Shown: one piece after another, positions 24,077 through 35,542 of the stretch
How positions within the stretch are numbered: the stretch's first letter is position 1
Layout: the number at the start of each line of letters is the position of its first letter
From: Allomyces macrogynus ATCC 38327
Taxonomy: Eukaryota; Blastocladiomycota; Blastocladiomycetes; Blastocladiales; Blastocladiaceae
Assembly (NCBI GenBank): GCA_000151295.1
Contig: GG745356.1
Location: 582,965 to 646,964, forward strand
DNA length: 64,000 nt
Direction of reading: 5' to 3'
Notes under the pieces: generated by a model
The model's input: the letters and a program-made list of their open reading frames with translations, nothing else
The model's database searches: none
What the model was told of the DNA's origin: nothing
Program-made: the position numbers and the translations under genes

Positions 24077-24469
24077 ATGATCCAGCTCAAGTCGCTGCTC
24101 AACGTGATCGACAATTCCGGCGCCAAGGTCGTCGAGTGCATCAAGGTCTTTGGCAGCAAGTCGGCGTCGCTCGGCGACGTGATGACCGTCGTCGTCAAAG
24201 AGGCGCGCCCGCTCCCCACCACCGGCGTGACCGCCGCCAACTTGGCCAACAAGGTGCGCAAGGGCGACGTGCGCCGTGCCGTGGTCGTGCGCACGCGCAA
24301 GGAAGTGCGGCGGCCGGACGGACGGTACATTCGGTTCGACGACAATGCGTGCGTGCTGCTGAGCAATGCGGGTCAGCCGTTGGGCACGCGCGTGTTGGGC
24401 GTCGTCGCCAACGAGCTGCGCATGAAGAAGCATGCCAAGGTCGTGTCGCTCGCGCCCAAAGTGGTGTAA
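24077..24469 (+). CDS. MRPL38: Mitochondrial large-subunit ribosomal protein uL14m
   Basis: Single exon, 130 residues, uL14 family with bacterial-type features, so this is the nuclear gene for the mitochondrial ribosome rather than cytosolic RPL23. Motifs: [20 protein letters not shown] at the start, [22 protein letters not shown] basic loop ([19 protein letters not shown]), [13 protein letters not shown], and [13 protein letters not shown] near the C terminus. Cytosolic RPL23 homologues have a longer N terminus and a different loop. No separate presequence is evident; uL14m proteins often lack one. The protein binds 23S-type rRNA next to the factor-binding site. Confidence 0.93.
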   Translation: MIQLKSLLNVIDNSGAKVVECIKVFGSKSASLGDVMTVVVKEARPLPTTGVTAANLANKVRKGDVRRAVVVRTRKEVRRPDGRYIRFDDNACVLLSNAGQPLGTRVLGVVANELRMKKHAKVVSLAPKVV

Positions 24470-25131
24470 GTGATAAGAGCGTGGAGTGTTTATATAATTC
24501 GTAATGATTTTGGTTGCGGTTTGAGCTGGTGCGTCGTCGTCTTGGCCAGCTTTGACGATGCTTTTGACGGTGCTTTCACTGCTGTTCACTTGAAGAGATC
24601 ATGGACAAAGAGTTGCCCTCAGCGATTCCACACGAAGGATTCAATCGAGCTCAATCGACGTCAATCGACTTACCCCACTTCATGATGTAAATATGGGCGC
24701 CGCCCGGCGAGCGGTGGAGCGGAACTGCTGCCGAACACACCATGCGTGAGCGGCGGTCGACGACGTCAACAACCACAATAGGAAGTCAACTGGACGCGTG
24801 TCGTCGCGTACGGCGCACATCGCGCGCGTGCATAGCTGCTGCAACCACAGCTTCCAACCTGAGGGCGTACTTCTGCTTCCGCGCGGGATATGTACGCAGC
24901 ACACGTGCCGCAATGCGACCATGGGCAAGGTGGAGATGGACGGTATATCCAATCGGACGGTTTGCTCACGCTCACGTATCAACGACACTTTGAAGGGGGA
25001 ACATGAGCAAGAATTGATTCAGTTCAGAAACAAACGTGCATTCAGGAAAGCAACAAACCGGCGCAGTGACAGCCAACAATAACACCAACAGCAAAAATAC
25101 GACGAGCACGAGGCATGCGCGACCGGCCAAC
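24470..25131. other. Intergenic, no gene seen
   Basis: Between uL14m and the stop codon of secreted-family copy B. Open frames on both strands lack family motifs. Confidence 0.35.
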
Positions 25132-25656
25132 TTAGGGCAGCGCGCAGAGCGGGTAGACGGGCGCAAGCACCAGCGCGACCATGCTGAACTGTTTCGTGAA
25201 CAGCATCTGCATGCCGACGCCGGCAACCGAATCGCCATTCCACGACGCAATCGTAACGCCGTCAAACGGGTTCATCTTGATGCCCGGGCTTGCGCGCACG
25301 AGCGCGAGCAGCGTCTCCTTGTTGGCGGGCGTCACGTCGACCAACAAGCGGCCCTCGGCCCGGCACGCAGCAATCGCGGCCGCACGCGTCGACACTTTAC
25401 CGGCCGCGGTCACGACCTTGAACAGCGGCGGCGGGGTCGGGCCCTCAGTTGCGTCAACGTTGCAATGGGGTTGTTCAGCCATCAATGTGACCAAAGCAAC
25501 AGCACGATGTGTCAAGCAGCAAATCCATACCGCTTCAGGCTTGACCCGAATGGCAGACCCCTCGGTCCCGGCAATCCGTGTAATGACAATCGATGGCGTG
25601 CCAACTGCAAGCGGGTAGGTGCCTTTGGAATAGAGACGTTTCTGTTGTTGGCCCAA
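25132..25656 (-). pseudogene. Signal-peptide family copy B, 5'-truncated
   Basis: Open frame of 174 codons without an ATG start (first codon TTG). It matches copies A and C through SKGTYPLAVGTPSIVITRIAG, then PPLFKVVTAAGKVSTRAA, then LVRASPGIKMNPFDGV, then LFTKQFSMVALVLAPVYPL and stop. The middle stretch after VKPEA starts with GTATGG, and copies A and C have a GT at the same point, so this part may be an intron that happens to stay open. No signal peptide or GEQFQV block is found upstream. It is the best preserved 3' half of the three copies, but the 5' half is missing, so I call it a truncated copy. If an upstream exon exists further away it could still be a gene. Confidence 0.55.
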
Positions 25657-26462
25657 GAGAGGAGGGCGCAGGGCGGCAGGTCGACCAATTTATTGATCTG
25701 GGAACGCCGATCAGTGCGACGGGCTTGTCCACGGACTGTGACTGAAATGAGGCTGGATAGAATTTTGTAAGACCGGTCAGAAATGTCCATCACTAACAGT
25801 TCTGTCGCCGCACACATTCGCACGCATGCCTCTGTCGTCTCTTGAACGCTCAACTGGTTTCGCTCATGTCAATCTATTTTTTGCCCGTCAAATCGCGCCA
25901 AGGCAGATACCAACTTGCTTCGAGTATCAAACGTACGGACAAGGTGCGAAAATGTTAGCGTTTGACAGGTTTGTTGGGGGATTGCAGCACAGCGATCCTG
26001 ACAAGCTCAGTGTCTCGCATCATTATTGCTCACCCGCCGTGCCGCTTGCGGCCAAAGCGGTTTGATGGTGTGGAGTGTGGGTGATCTATTTCGTCATGGT
26101 TGGAATGTAACATCATGCGTGAGTCTCGGTGCATGCAGACCTATTGAAGGTCCTCGTTGCGATGTCTTGGCGCGTTTTGGCCGAACCTTGCAACTCGCTC
26201 CTCGTCCTGACGCGTTCTGACAGCGTCCTCGTCTCTAGGTGAAGGTCGACCGAGACCCAACCAGCGACCAACGAACGGACAAAACCGAGAATACAGTGTG
26301 GATACGTTATGGGGCAACAACAACACAGGGCACACAAACCCAGCCGAAACTAGAAAGAAAAAAAATATTTACGCAAGAGCCGGCGGGGCACCGCCGTCTC
26401 AGAGAAAAAACGGAACGGAAATCCAACGCCAACCTCCCTCACACGGCGACCGGGTCAACGCA
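25657..26462. other. Intergenic, no gene seen
   Basis: Between copy B and the cofilin stop. A short A-rich patch (AAAGAAAAAAAATATT) lies near 26356. No coding signal. Confidence 0.4.
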
Positions 26463-27456
26463 TTAGACGCGCATCACGCGCTCGAGCACCGAGTCGTACG
26501 AGACCTCCGACAAGTCCGTGGCCTGCACCTCCTGCGCGATACCAACGAGCTTGCGACGCAGCGCGTCCTTGGACCCGGCGTAGATCATCTTGGACCGGAT
26601 GCGTGCCGTGTCGGGCGACCTGTTGGAATGATGAGATTGGGGGGGTAAGGTCAGCATCGAGTCAGAAAAAAAAAAGAACCGGGTCTGGCCCAACGCGGCG
26701 TCACGTAACACCCACGAGGGGCAGCGCAGCGGCAACGCATGTGCAACGCGTACCAGGCAATGAAGACGATCTTGTTGCGCGTGCCGCCGTCGGGATGCTC
26801 AAACTCGAGGTCGTAGATGGCGTAGCGGCAGTCGTTTTCGGGCAGCGCACCAATGAACGAATCGTAGTCAGCGTCGGTCGACGTCTGGTCAACGACAATC
26901 TCCTCGTTGTGCTCGATGCGGTAGACAATGAACTTGTGCTTCTTGCCGAGCTTGAGGTCCTGGAAGGCCTCGACACACGCGTCGTTGACGGCAACACCGG
27001 TCGACTGTTGGCGTTACGGCAAAGGGGGGCAGGAGCATCAGTTGCGTTGGAAGATGCTGACGACGCTTGTGGCGCGGAGCACCGCGCAGGGCCCGCGTGT
27101 CCAGGAACGACGCAGACACCAGCACGACAGCGGCAAGAACGCGGCAGCACAGTCGTCAACGGCCACAAGGTTTGAGCAAGGCCACGAGAGCACCCGTGCG
27201 AGGCCCAACGCGTTCGCATCGGCAACCTTGACGGCCGGGGGAACGAGAACGCGCGGCGCCACCTTCAGCATCGGCCACGACGAGCGGCTCAGAGTGGAAC
27301 AGTGCGAAGCGCCATCATCCTGCCGTGTTGACAGCTGCTGCTGCTGCTGCTGCTCATCGTCGTGGACATGCTGGCGCGCGCTCGTCGTGGACGCGTGTGC
27401 TTGTTGCGGTGCGCGCTGGTTGCGGTGCGGCACAGTGCGTGGAGCAGCCGTACCAT
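26463..27456 (-). CDS. COF1: Cofilin/ADF, actin-depolymerising protein
   Basis: Three exons: 27454-27456 (only the ATG), 26754-27004 and 26463-26619; 136 residues. The single ADF-H domain is evident: [20 protein letters not shown] (N-terminal actin contact, with the regulatory Ser just after Met), [56 protein letters not shown] (the long actin-binding helix, rebuilt across intron 2, which has a 134-nt spacer) and ERVMRV at the end. The first exon is inferred: phase-0 splicing needs an ATG directly before a GT, and ATG|GTACGG at 27456 fits; ATG-only or very short first exons are known in fungal cofilin genes. The resulting first intron is 449 nt, long for this window. The fold assignment is certain; the start is moderately so. 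Confidence 0.85.
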
Positions 27457-28208
27457 GTTGAGCTTGGTGGTGGGGTTGGTTGAGGTGGGGGCGGGCGGTC
27501 GTGCGGGAGAGAGAGCGCGGTGCGGCGTCTCGGTCAAGAAGGACGACGCGGTGGCGGAGGCTGTCTGTTCAGTCGAGCGAGAGCTTTCGTGCGCGTCGAG
27601 AGCTTGCTCAACGGGTCGGCGTTGGCGGTGGCGAGCAGGTGAAGTGAGGTGGCACCGGCGCGTAAAAGCCAAGGCGGAAAGCAGCCAAGGCGGAAAGCAG
27701 CCGGGAAACCGCGCAGGAAAACCTGCCGCGAGTCGGGTCTGGAGGAGCGGGAAAGCGCGGCGTTTTCCGCCGAGAAAACCGGTTCGAAGATGCGCATGCG
27801 AAACAGCGCTGCCTGCTCGGCCCGCGGCATTTCCACATCGACAGGCGTGGCAGGCGTCGTGGTCAAGCGCACGTGCGGCGCGGGGGACAGTGTCGCCCAC
27901 CCCGGCGCCGCTGACATCACGACCAAGAGCGCACGACGCGCTCGCCAAACGGTTCAACGACGTCCACAAGTCGCACCCAACCCGGGACGCATTCCCAACG
28001 CCATCGGCGCCGGTGTCGTCGCTGATATTTCCGTTCCGCAGGCGCCACCACGCTCGTTGCGCCGGACCCTGACGTGTGCCGCGCTCCCGACTGCCAGCAA
28101 CCACGCTCCCACGGCCCGCCGACACTCACGCTCCCGACTTCAAACAGTACCAAGGACCAACCGCCGGCACCTGCACCAACCAACCAACCAACCAACCAAC
28201 CGCCAAAC
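27457..28208. promoter_or_regulatory. Divergent intergenic region, cofilin (-) and lipin (+)
   Basis: Contains a 16-nt direct repeat (CAAGGCGGAAAGCAGC twice, 27670-27701) and an ACCA/CCAA microsatellite (28175-28202) immediately before the lipin ATG, probably within its 5' UTR. Confidence 0.5.
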
Positions 28209-31200
28209 ATGTCCGACGCGCCCGACGCGGCCGCTGCCGCGCTCGTGCCCGTCTCGGCGCCGTCGCCGCCGCCGCCCGCGGCCGCCGGTGCTGCCGCACC
28301 GGGGCTCATGGCCAAAGTATCTCGCCTGCTCATGACCGTGACCGACTTTTACAAGGACATCAACCCGGCCACGCTGTCCGGTGCCATCGACATTGTCTGT
28401 GTCGAGCACCAGGACGGGTCCTTGACGGCCTCGCCCTTCCATGTGCGCTTTGGCAAGCTGCAACTCCTCCGGCCGCACGAGAAAATTGTGGAGATCAAGG
28501 TGAACGACCAGCCGGTCGACTTGCACATGAAGGTGGGCGAGGCTGGCGAGGCGTTTTTTGTCATCGAGACCGACGTACGTACTACGTTGTCTGATTTTTG
28601 GAGTTATGCGAGATTGGGATGCGCGTGTAGCTGACGGGTCTGCAAACTAGTCGCCCGTCCCGGAGCTCGCCACGTCGCCCATTGCGCACCCGACCGCGCA
28701 CCCAGCCGGTGACGTCGAACCGCTCGACCTCGGCGCTTCGGCCGCGCCGAGTATCGCCGCCAACGATGAGGCCAATCAGGACGTCGATACGCCGCAACCC
28801 GCGACGCTCACGACCTCGATCACGTCCAATGCCGGGTCTGACGACGGCCATGCGGCACCGCACGAGCCCGCGGAACCAACACTCGACGCACCCGTACCAG
28901 AGGAAGAGACTGCTGCTGCGGACGCTGACGACGAGGATGTGGCAGGAGACGCAAATGCCGAGGCTGAGGACGGTGCCGCGCCCCCGAGTACGTTTCTGAC
29001 TTGCAGATAATGGAAATGCATGCGATCCGCATCTGACCGCCCGTGATTGTGCGTTTCCAGGCACGTTGGTCGCGGAAAACGGGTACCACTCGGCATCCGA
29101 GTACTCGGACCACGACAGCGACCACCACGACCACGACGACGACGCGCCGTCTGCACCGGACGCCAATGGCGAAGACGCGAGCGGCGAGCCCATAGTCGTC
29201 GACGACGCGCAGGTCGAGCAAAATGGCTCGGCCGTGGTTGTGGCCGTTCCCGACGCGGCAGCTGACGAAACTGCAGTTATCGCCGACGAGGTCGACCACG
29301 TTGCTATCGATGTGGCTACGCCCACGACCAACGACCAGGGTGAGTGTTTCCGCAATCTTCCCATCCATTCCTGCTGCACTTGCTGACCCTCAGCACCGGA
29401 TTAGATGGCCCGCACCCGTTCTCCGACACCGAAGCCGAAATCGAGGCGCGGTACGGGTCCAAGCTCAAGCCCATTGCGCCGCTCTCCGACACGGAACTCG
29501 AGTACCACGAGCTTCCCTCATCTGCCGCCGCTGCCGCTGCCGCGACGGGCGCCAGCAAGTGGAGCTGGGGCTGGGGCAAGATGCCCGTCAAGGGCGGGTC
29601 CGGCGAGTCGACCGCGGGCGACTCGATCATGACGGCGCCCGTCGGCATGGGTGCGGGCCCAGGATCGGTCGTGTCGACGACACGCGCACTCGTCCCGCAG
29701 GGCGACGATCGGGCGGTGCCGATTGATTTGTCGCTGTGCGGGTACCGGCAGGACGTACGTGCGCAACTCCCTCCCCGCCTTCCGTTCCGACCGAGTTGCT
29801 AACGCATCAGTGTTGTGTAGCTGACTGACGGCGAATTCCTCGCGAAGCGCGTCTCCTACGACCAATTCTCGTCCCACCCAACCTTACTCACCTCGCGCGA
29901 CCTGGTCGTGAAACTCGACGGCCGGTTCCTCCCGTGGTCCGTCGCCGCGCCCGTCCTGCTCAGCCAACTCGTTTTCCACACGCCACTGCCCGACACGGCC
30001 GTGCAGAACCTTCTCGCACAAGCCGCACCGGCCCCACCGAAACGTTCCTCGTGGCGGTGGTGGTCGCGCGGCGCGCGGTCCTCGGGCGCCGCTCCCGACG
30101 CACCGGCTGCCCCGCGCGCGATCGCGCCGCCGCGACTCGCGGCCGATGCGCGGTCACACTCGGACATGCCGCCAGACCCGATCGTGCCCGCGCCAGAACC
30201 CCCCGTGCGCGCGCAGTCGGTTGACGAAATCAAGGTGCCAGTCCCGGCGGACGTGCAGTTACCGTCGTCCCCCGTCGCGACGCCTGCCGCCGACACTTCC
30301 GCGTCGGCCGACGCGGATCACCGGCACTACATGAAGACATTGCGTCTGACGTCGGACCAACTCAAATCCCTCGGCCTGCAACGCGGCGCGAACCAAGTGA
30401 CCTTTACGGTCGTTTCCAGCCTGCAAGGCCGCGCCGAATGCCACGCGCGCATTTTCCTCTGGGACTGGACCGAGAAAATCGTGATTTCCGATATCGACGG
30501 GACCATCACCAAATCCGACGCGTTGGGCCACTTGTTCACGATGGTTGGGCGTGACTGGACGCACTCGGGCGTCGCCTCGCTCTACACGGGCGTGCGCAAG
30601 AATGGGTACCAGCTGCTCTACTTGACGTCGCGCGCGATCGGGCAGGCGCAGTACACGCGCAATTACTTGAACAAGGTGGAGCAGGGCGCGTTCCAGCTCC
30701 CGGACGGGCCCGTCTTCTTATCGCCGGACCGGCTGGTGGCCGCGTTCACGCGCGAAGTGATTCAGCGGCGGCCCGAGGAGTTTAAGGTGGCGTGTTTGCG
30801 CGATATTCGGTCCTTGTTTGCGCCGGATACGAATACGCCGTTCTATGCCGGGTTTGGGAACCGATCAACGGACGCGTTTTCGTATCGCGCCGTGGGCGTG
30901 CCCGTGTCCCGGATCTTCACGATTAACCCGACGGGCGAAGTGCGGAGGGAATTGCTCGAAGGGTATAAGGCGACGTATGTCGCGCTGGGCGGGTTGGTCG
31001 ACCAGATTTTCCCGCCCGTGCGCGCCGCGGCAAGGGACGTGCAGGCCGAGTTTAACGACTGGTCGTATTGGCGGCAGGCGTTGCCGAGCGTCACGATTGA
31101 TTTGCCCGAGGACGAGGAGGGCGGTGCAGGCGGGGAAGAAGCGGAGGCCGCCGGGGAAGGTGTGGAGGAAGGCGATGACGAGGAGATGGAGGAGGGAGAT

Positions 31201-31314
31201 GACGAAGACGAGGAGTATGACGAGTACGATGCCGAAGACGAGGACGAGGCGGATGATGATGACGCGCAGCTCGCGCAGCAGATGCGCGAGATGGTCGTGC
31301 ACCCGTACTTGTAG
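28209..31314 (+). CDS. PAH1: Lipin-family phosphatidate phosphatase (Mg2+-dependent)
   Basis: Dephosphorylates phosphatidic acid to diacylglycerol at the ER/nuclear membrane. Five exons: 28209-28574, 28651-28987, 29061-29339, 29405-29754 and 29821-31314; 941 residues. The N-lipin domain (about 35-122: [30 protein letters not shown]) is followed by [12 protein letters not shown] and an acidic disordered linker split over exons 2-3. The C-lipin HAD domain has the catalytic DIDGT at 668-672 ([16 protein letters not shown]), [19 protein letters not shown], and [16 protein letters not shown]. The C terminus is a strongly acidic Glu/Asp tail, as in yeast Pah1, where the tail recruits the Nem1-Spo7 phosphatase. 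SP/TP sites in the linker suggest control by phosphorylation. The 45-residue His/Asp-rich patch in exon 3 ([11 protein letters not shown]) is unusual. Confidence 0.95.
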
Positions 31315-31406
31315 AGTTGCGGGGATGGGGTAACGGGAATTGTGCGCGTGCGTGCTCGGTGCCCGCGTGTTGTGGCTTTGGATTTTCGGTTGGTGTTTTT
31401 TTTTTT

Positions 31407-31538
<132 letters not shown>

Positions 31539-31739
31539 GCTTTTTTGATGGTTGGGAATCGTGGTCTGGTTTGTGCTCTCCTCTCGTCCTCCTCGTCCGC
31601 ATTCGCGGTTTGCTCACCCTCGCTCCGTCGCCTTGTCGTGTCTTCCTTTGCTCCCGTCGCTGTCGGGCGCGCGATGTACAGAATTTGAATTGTGGACTTC
31701 ATCCTGGAGTGGAGCTCAAGAAACGATTGCATAACAAGA

Positions 31740-32227
31740 CAACCCCCAACTGACAAGCGGGCCATGCTTCTAACGGCACCAGGCACGGCCGTCCACTCGG
31801 ACCCGGTCTTGAGCCACGGGTCCGACGCGACTTGCGTTGCCTTGACGTAGGCGACTCCCGACGCCGGCTTCTCGGTCGAGGTGATACTGATCTCGACGTC
31901 GGGAAAATCAACGGGGTAGATGTTGTCGTTGTAGATGCCGAACTGAAGCTCGGCGGACTGCACGAAAGCCGTGTCTTGTGCTACTCCCTGAAGCGCGTCT
32001 CTCAGGTGCCCACGGCGAAAGTTGTCGGGGACGACGAGCGGCTTCTGCACCATCGCGACCAGCACAATGGCCGTGATCACGGCCGCGAAAACGAGAATCA
32101 CAGCGGCAATGTATGCGATGCGCTCGGTGCGCGACTCGGGCGGGTATCGCTGGAGCGCGGCGGGGATCCCAGGTGCGCTGGCGGTCGCGGAGGGCTTGTC
32201 GGTTGTGGTGGGGTTTAAAAATGGCAT
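31740..32227 (-). pseudogene. LEA-2-like type II membrane protein, 3'-truncated copy (copy 1 of array)
   Basis: ATG at 32227. The N-terminal part matches the intact paralogues at 32.8 and 34.7 kb: basic juxtamembrane residues, a membrane helix (IAYIAAVILVFAAVITAIVL), then FGIYNDNIYPVDFPDVEISI, matching the NPNRYAVDF block, then YVKATQVASDPW and GSEWTAVPGAV. Homology stops near 31760, where the other copies continue for about 130 residues. The frame runs on without a stop through the GTT repeat (giving about 43 Asn) and into the antisense of the lipin acidic tail, ending at 31091. I read the copy as broken at its 3' end by loss of sequence next to lipin. The promoter side still carries an AATAAACA box and the leader shared by the array. 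Confidence 0.65.
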
Positions 32228-32787
32228 GGTGATGGAGAGCTGCTGGTGTAAGTAGCGCTGTGGAGACAGCGCGCGCGGTGTTTATTGCGGCGGCGAAAGC
32301 GCCAGAAACTGGGCTCACCGAACAGTGCGGAGCGCAAGCGCGCACCGCGTATGCGCGCTGGTTGTTCTCGAAGAGCTCTTGCAGGTGGCGTTCGACAGGC
32401 TGCGTCTGGGCTGCATAATGCAGCCTGCATCCGTTGGCGTTGCAAGATCGCTGTCTGTTTGGCAAAAACCTGTCAGCACGCATTGCTCGGGTGGTTCTTC
32501 TCCTCGAAGTAATGATGAGCTGGAGGCAAGCCCAGCGTACCTTTCAGTCAAGTTTTGCTCGAGCCCATGAAAGTGATGCCGCTCTATGATGGCTCACGCC
32601 ACAAGTTCTTGCCGCCGATATTGTTGAGAGTTTTGCTTCCGGCATCATTACCGCTTCTGATAGAGAGAGAACAGACGCAAACAGGATCTCAACAACGGGA
32701 TGCACACGGGCCAACTATCAAATCAAGCAACAAACCATAAAATGACGCAGCGAGTGGTCCACGTTTTTGCCAACTACGGCAATGACT
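32228..32787. other. Spacer within the membrane-protein array
   Basis: Upstream region of copy 1 and 3' flank of copy 2. No further gene seen. Confidence 0.4.
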
Positions 32788-33600
32788 TCAAACCGTCAGC
32801 GCCACCGTCGCCGTCGTATTCCAATGATAGTTGAGCCTCTCCACAATACTCTCAAACTTGGACTGGCTCGCCTTGTCCGGACACACCAACTGCGCCGCTG
32901 AAAGCTCCTTCTCCCATACCGCATTCTCGGCAACATGCACGCCGCGTGCATCCACGACCATGCGCGCCATCACGCTGACCACCAGCGTCGTCGCGTCCTT
33001 GGGGTTACTTGCCGTCTCCACCTCCTGGACGAGCGTCGTTGGCAACTCGCCCTTCTCCACGCCACAATCCATCAGCGCCCTCGTCAAGACACGTGCGGGC
33101 GCCTTGGCCGTCAATGGCCACTCCAACTTGATCGGGGACGTCAGTTTGGTCCAACGTCCCCCAGTAATGTTCGGCCACTCAGAATCGCCAGACGACGGCC
33201 AAAGCGCGACGCGGGTGGCCTTGACAAAGGTCACGTTTGTAGCACGTTCCAGTGTCGAGACGCTGACCTCAATGCCACGAAAGTCGACAGCGTAGCGGTT
33301 CGGATTGATGATGTCGGACACGAGCACAACAGGCTTCACGAGGACCGGTGCCTCGATGCCTGCGCGTGATGTCCATAGGTTTTCGCTACCGAAACTGACG
33401 GGGACGACTTGAGGGGTTTGACTCCGGGCCTTAGTCATGAGAATAATGGCCGTGATGACAGCAGTGAGGACGAGAATCACGCAGATAATACAGGCGATGC
33501 GTCTGGTGCGAGGCTGTGGAAGGAGTTGCCAACGCGCAGCTGGCGTGCTGGGCGCGTTGACAGTCGTGGGTTGCATGTTGGTCGCCGCCATGGTTGGCAT
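32788..33600 (-). CDS. LEA-2-like type II membrane protein (copy 2, intact)
   Basis: Single exon, 270 residues. A cytosolic N terminus of about 34 residues ends in RTRR, followed by one membrane helix (35-56: IACIICVILVLTAVITAIIL). The remaining about 210 residues lie outside or in a lumen. They contain VVLVSDIINPNRYAVDFRGI (91-110), the block that resembles LEA type-2 domains (plant NHL/LEA14 proteins), then TFVKATRVALWP, ALMDCGVEKGELPTTLVQ, MVVDARGVHVAENAVWEKEL and a C terminus with LVCPDKASQ. Single-pass proteins with such a domain are thought to bind membranes or ligands; the function here is unknown. A second in-frame ATG three codons on (MAATNM) could be the real start, since other copies begin MAS. 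A TATATAA box (minus strand, 33673-33679) lies about 75 nt upstream. Related to the three neighbours and to a remnant at 50.5 kb. Confidence 0.8.
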   Translation of the reverse strand: MPTMAATNMQPTTVNAPSTPAARWQLLPQPRTRRIACIICVILVLTAVITAIILMTKARSQTPQVVPVSFGSENLWTSRAGIEAPVLVKPVVLVSDIINPNRYAVDFRGIEVSVSTLERATNVTFVKATRVALWPSSGDSEWPNITGGRWTKLTSPIKLEWPLTAKAPARVLTRALMDCGVEKGELPTTLVQEVETASNPKDATTLVVSVMARMVVDARGVHVAENAVWEKELSAAQLVCPDKASQSKFESIVERLNYHWNTTATVALTV

Positions 33601-34714
33601 GGCGATAGAGAGCGGGAGAGCTCCTGATGGAGAGGTGCAACTGTATGATGGGAGTCGCGCAGTCGCAGCTCGTTATATATGGGGTCGTATATGGGGTGGC
33701 GAGATGGACACAGCGGGAGCGTCAAAGCGGGCAGCAACGTGGACAAGAGCGGGAGCAACAAGGCGGGCAGCAACGTGCATGCGCTTCTCGAAGGGCGGAA
33801 GGTGGCGGACGGGGGTAGTCGGTGACGCTGGATGCATGAGTGGGCGCAGGTCGCAAGTCGTTGCTGGTTATTTGAAGCGTTTCTGACGAAACTGACCTAA
33901 AACCTTGATTGAGCGTGGGTCGTCATTTAATCACTCTCAAACGACCACCTTCCAGGCTCGATTGATGGTCAGTTACCCTCGATTTCAGCGATTTTGTGCG
34001 ATTTGAGCACATGTCTGAGCCGTTTGAGAGTTGATTTTCTAGTATTCGAATGCTGTGATTGACAGTTGCGTGGAATAAATGACCGTCGTCTCATATTTCA
34101 GTGCTGCACGAATCAAACAAGAAGGCATAAATTCCAACCACCCCGTCAAAGGCAACGGCTCACAAATCGGCCAAATGCTCCGCTGAATCGTCTGATGCGG
34201 CCTCTCCATTCAACAAACGTGAAGCATGCCACAGCGAGTCAAAGTTCCGAGCTTGAGCGCATCAGGTCTATCAAGCTGTCGTTAATGTTACTGCAAGCAT
34301 TCTACGCTTCGATGTCATGAAGCTCATCGTCTTTTCCTTTTGTTTCATAATGCTGCCATGACTGAAGCTGCCCATTCTTCCCGAATTTTGCGGCAACCAG
34401 GGAATCGGAGAAAGACGTTGTTTGTTGCGGCGGCTGTGTGAAAGCAATGCGAAGATTGCGAGAAAGCGAACTGTTGGAGCTGGTTGCCGGTTGGTGGACC
34501 TTCCAATATTAGTGCCGCAAGAAGTCGGATCAAGCTCACGGTTTCACATTCGATCAGAGCATCAACTCTCAATTGCGCTGGCAACTACATCATCTTGACA
34601 ACCCTTCCCATGTGGCGTTATTTCAGTCGCGCTCAACAACAATGGAGAACAAATTACACACACGCACTCACAAAAATATCCACAGAATCCGGTCAAGCCC
34701 CTCCCAACACATCT
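33601..34714. other. Spacer with promoter of copy 2
   Basis: 33673-33679 holds the TATA-like box of copy 2. A GGAGCGTCAAAGCGGGCAGCAACGT-like short direct repeat (GGGAGC-AGCGGGCAGCAACGTG, twice) lies at 33715-33780. The remainder (33890-34700) is AT-richer with no coding signal. Confidence 0.45.
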
Positions 34715-35542
34715 TCACGCCGTCCTTGTCGTATTCCATGCATCATTGAGTAGCCCGGCAAGGTGCTCAATATTGGCCTGCGTAACCTTTTCGAGCGGGG
34801 TCGACTTGTCAGGACAGAGCAGAAAGGTTGCGGCCATATCCGTCACCCAAACCGGGTTCTTGGCGACACGAACACCGAGCACGCCCTCAATCTTGCGCGC
34901 TTTCACTGTGACCTCAATCGACGCTTCCGTGGAAGACAACGATCCTGCGAGCTGGACCAGAGCCGTCGGCAACATGCGCACGTTCACGCCGCAGTCGATC
35001 ATTCCCCTTGCCAAAACACGCGCGGAAGAAGGATTCGTCAACGGCCACGCGATCTTGATCGGCCGCGACACCGCGTTCACGGCGTTTCCGCCGCCGGCCA
35101 CCATCACCCGCTCAGGCAGTACCGGCCACGGCCCATTCGCGATTTCGACGGACCGCGAGTTCGTGGGCATGGTCGTGAAATCGCGCGTCGTGACACTGGT
35201 CTCAAGGTCCTTGAACTCGATGGCGTAGCGGTTCCGGTTGGTCACGAGAAGCTCGACCGTGCTGGGTAACGTCTGCACGGCCACGGGCGCCGACGATGCC
35301 CGCTGCACCTCCCACGGCCCAGTCGTTTGACGGAACGAGCCGAACACCACCTGCGGCTTCCGAGAAGTGGCACCAAGAACAATCGCAGCAATGACGGCCG
35401 CAAATACGAGGACCACTACGGCGATGCACGCGAAGCGCTTCCCACGCGACTGCGGAAGGTGACGCTTCATTGCCCGCTGAAGGGGTGTTCCCGCGGTGTG
35501 CTGGTCGGCTGCGATAGGGGCGGCTGCTTCTTGCGATGCCAT
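34715..35542 (-). CDS. LEA-2-like type II membrane protein (copy 3, intact)
   Basis: Single exon, 275 residues from MASQEAAAPIAAD. The frame is open 82 codons further upstream, but that part has no counterpart in the other copies. Membrane helix at about 38-58 (ACIAVVVLVFAAVIAAIVL) after basic QSRGKRF. The outer domain has VELLVTNRNRYAIEFKDLET, PLTNPSSARVLARGMIDCGV, RMLPTALVQLAG, VTVKARKIEGVLGVRVAKNP, FLLCPDKSTPLEK and NDAWNTTRTA at the C terminus. Shares with copy 2 the order of blocks and the Asp-Cys-Gly motif. A CATAAAAC box (35607-35615) sits about 65 nt before the ATG, and the leader before the ATG (CAGCTCTGCAGCACC) resembles those of the neighbours. Function unknown; a role at the cell surface or in endomembranes is inferred from topology. 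Confidence 0.8.
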   Translation of the reverse strand: MASQEAAAPIAADQHTAGTPLQRAMKRHLPQSRGKRFACIAVVVLVFAAVIAAIVLGATSRKPQVVFGSFRQTTGPWEVQRASSAPVAVQTLPSTVELLVTNRNRYAIEFKDLETSVTTRDFTTMPTNSRSVEIANGPWPVLPERVMVAGGGNAVNAVSRPIKIAWPLTNPSSARVLARGMIDCGVNVRMLPTALVQLAGSLSSTEASIEVTVKARKIEGVLGVRVAKNPVWVTDMAATFLLCPDKSTPLEKVTQANIEHLAGLLNDAWNTTRTA

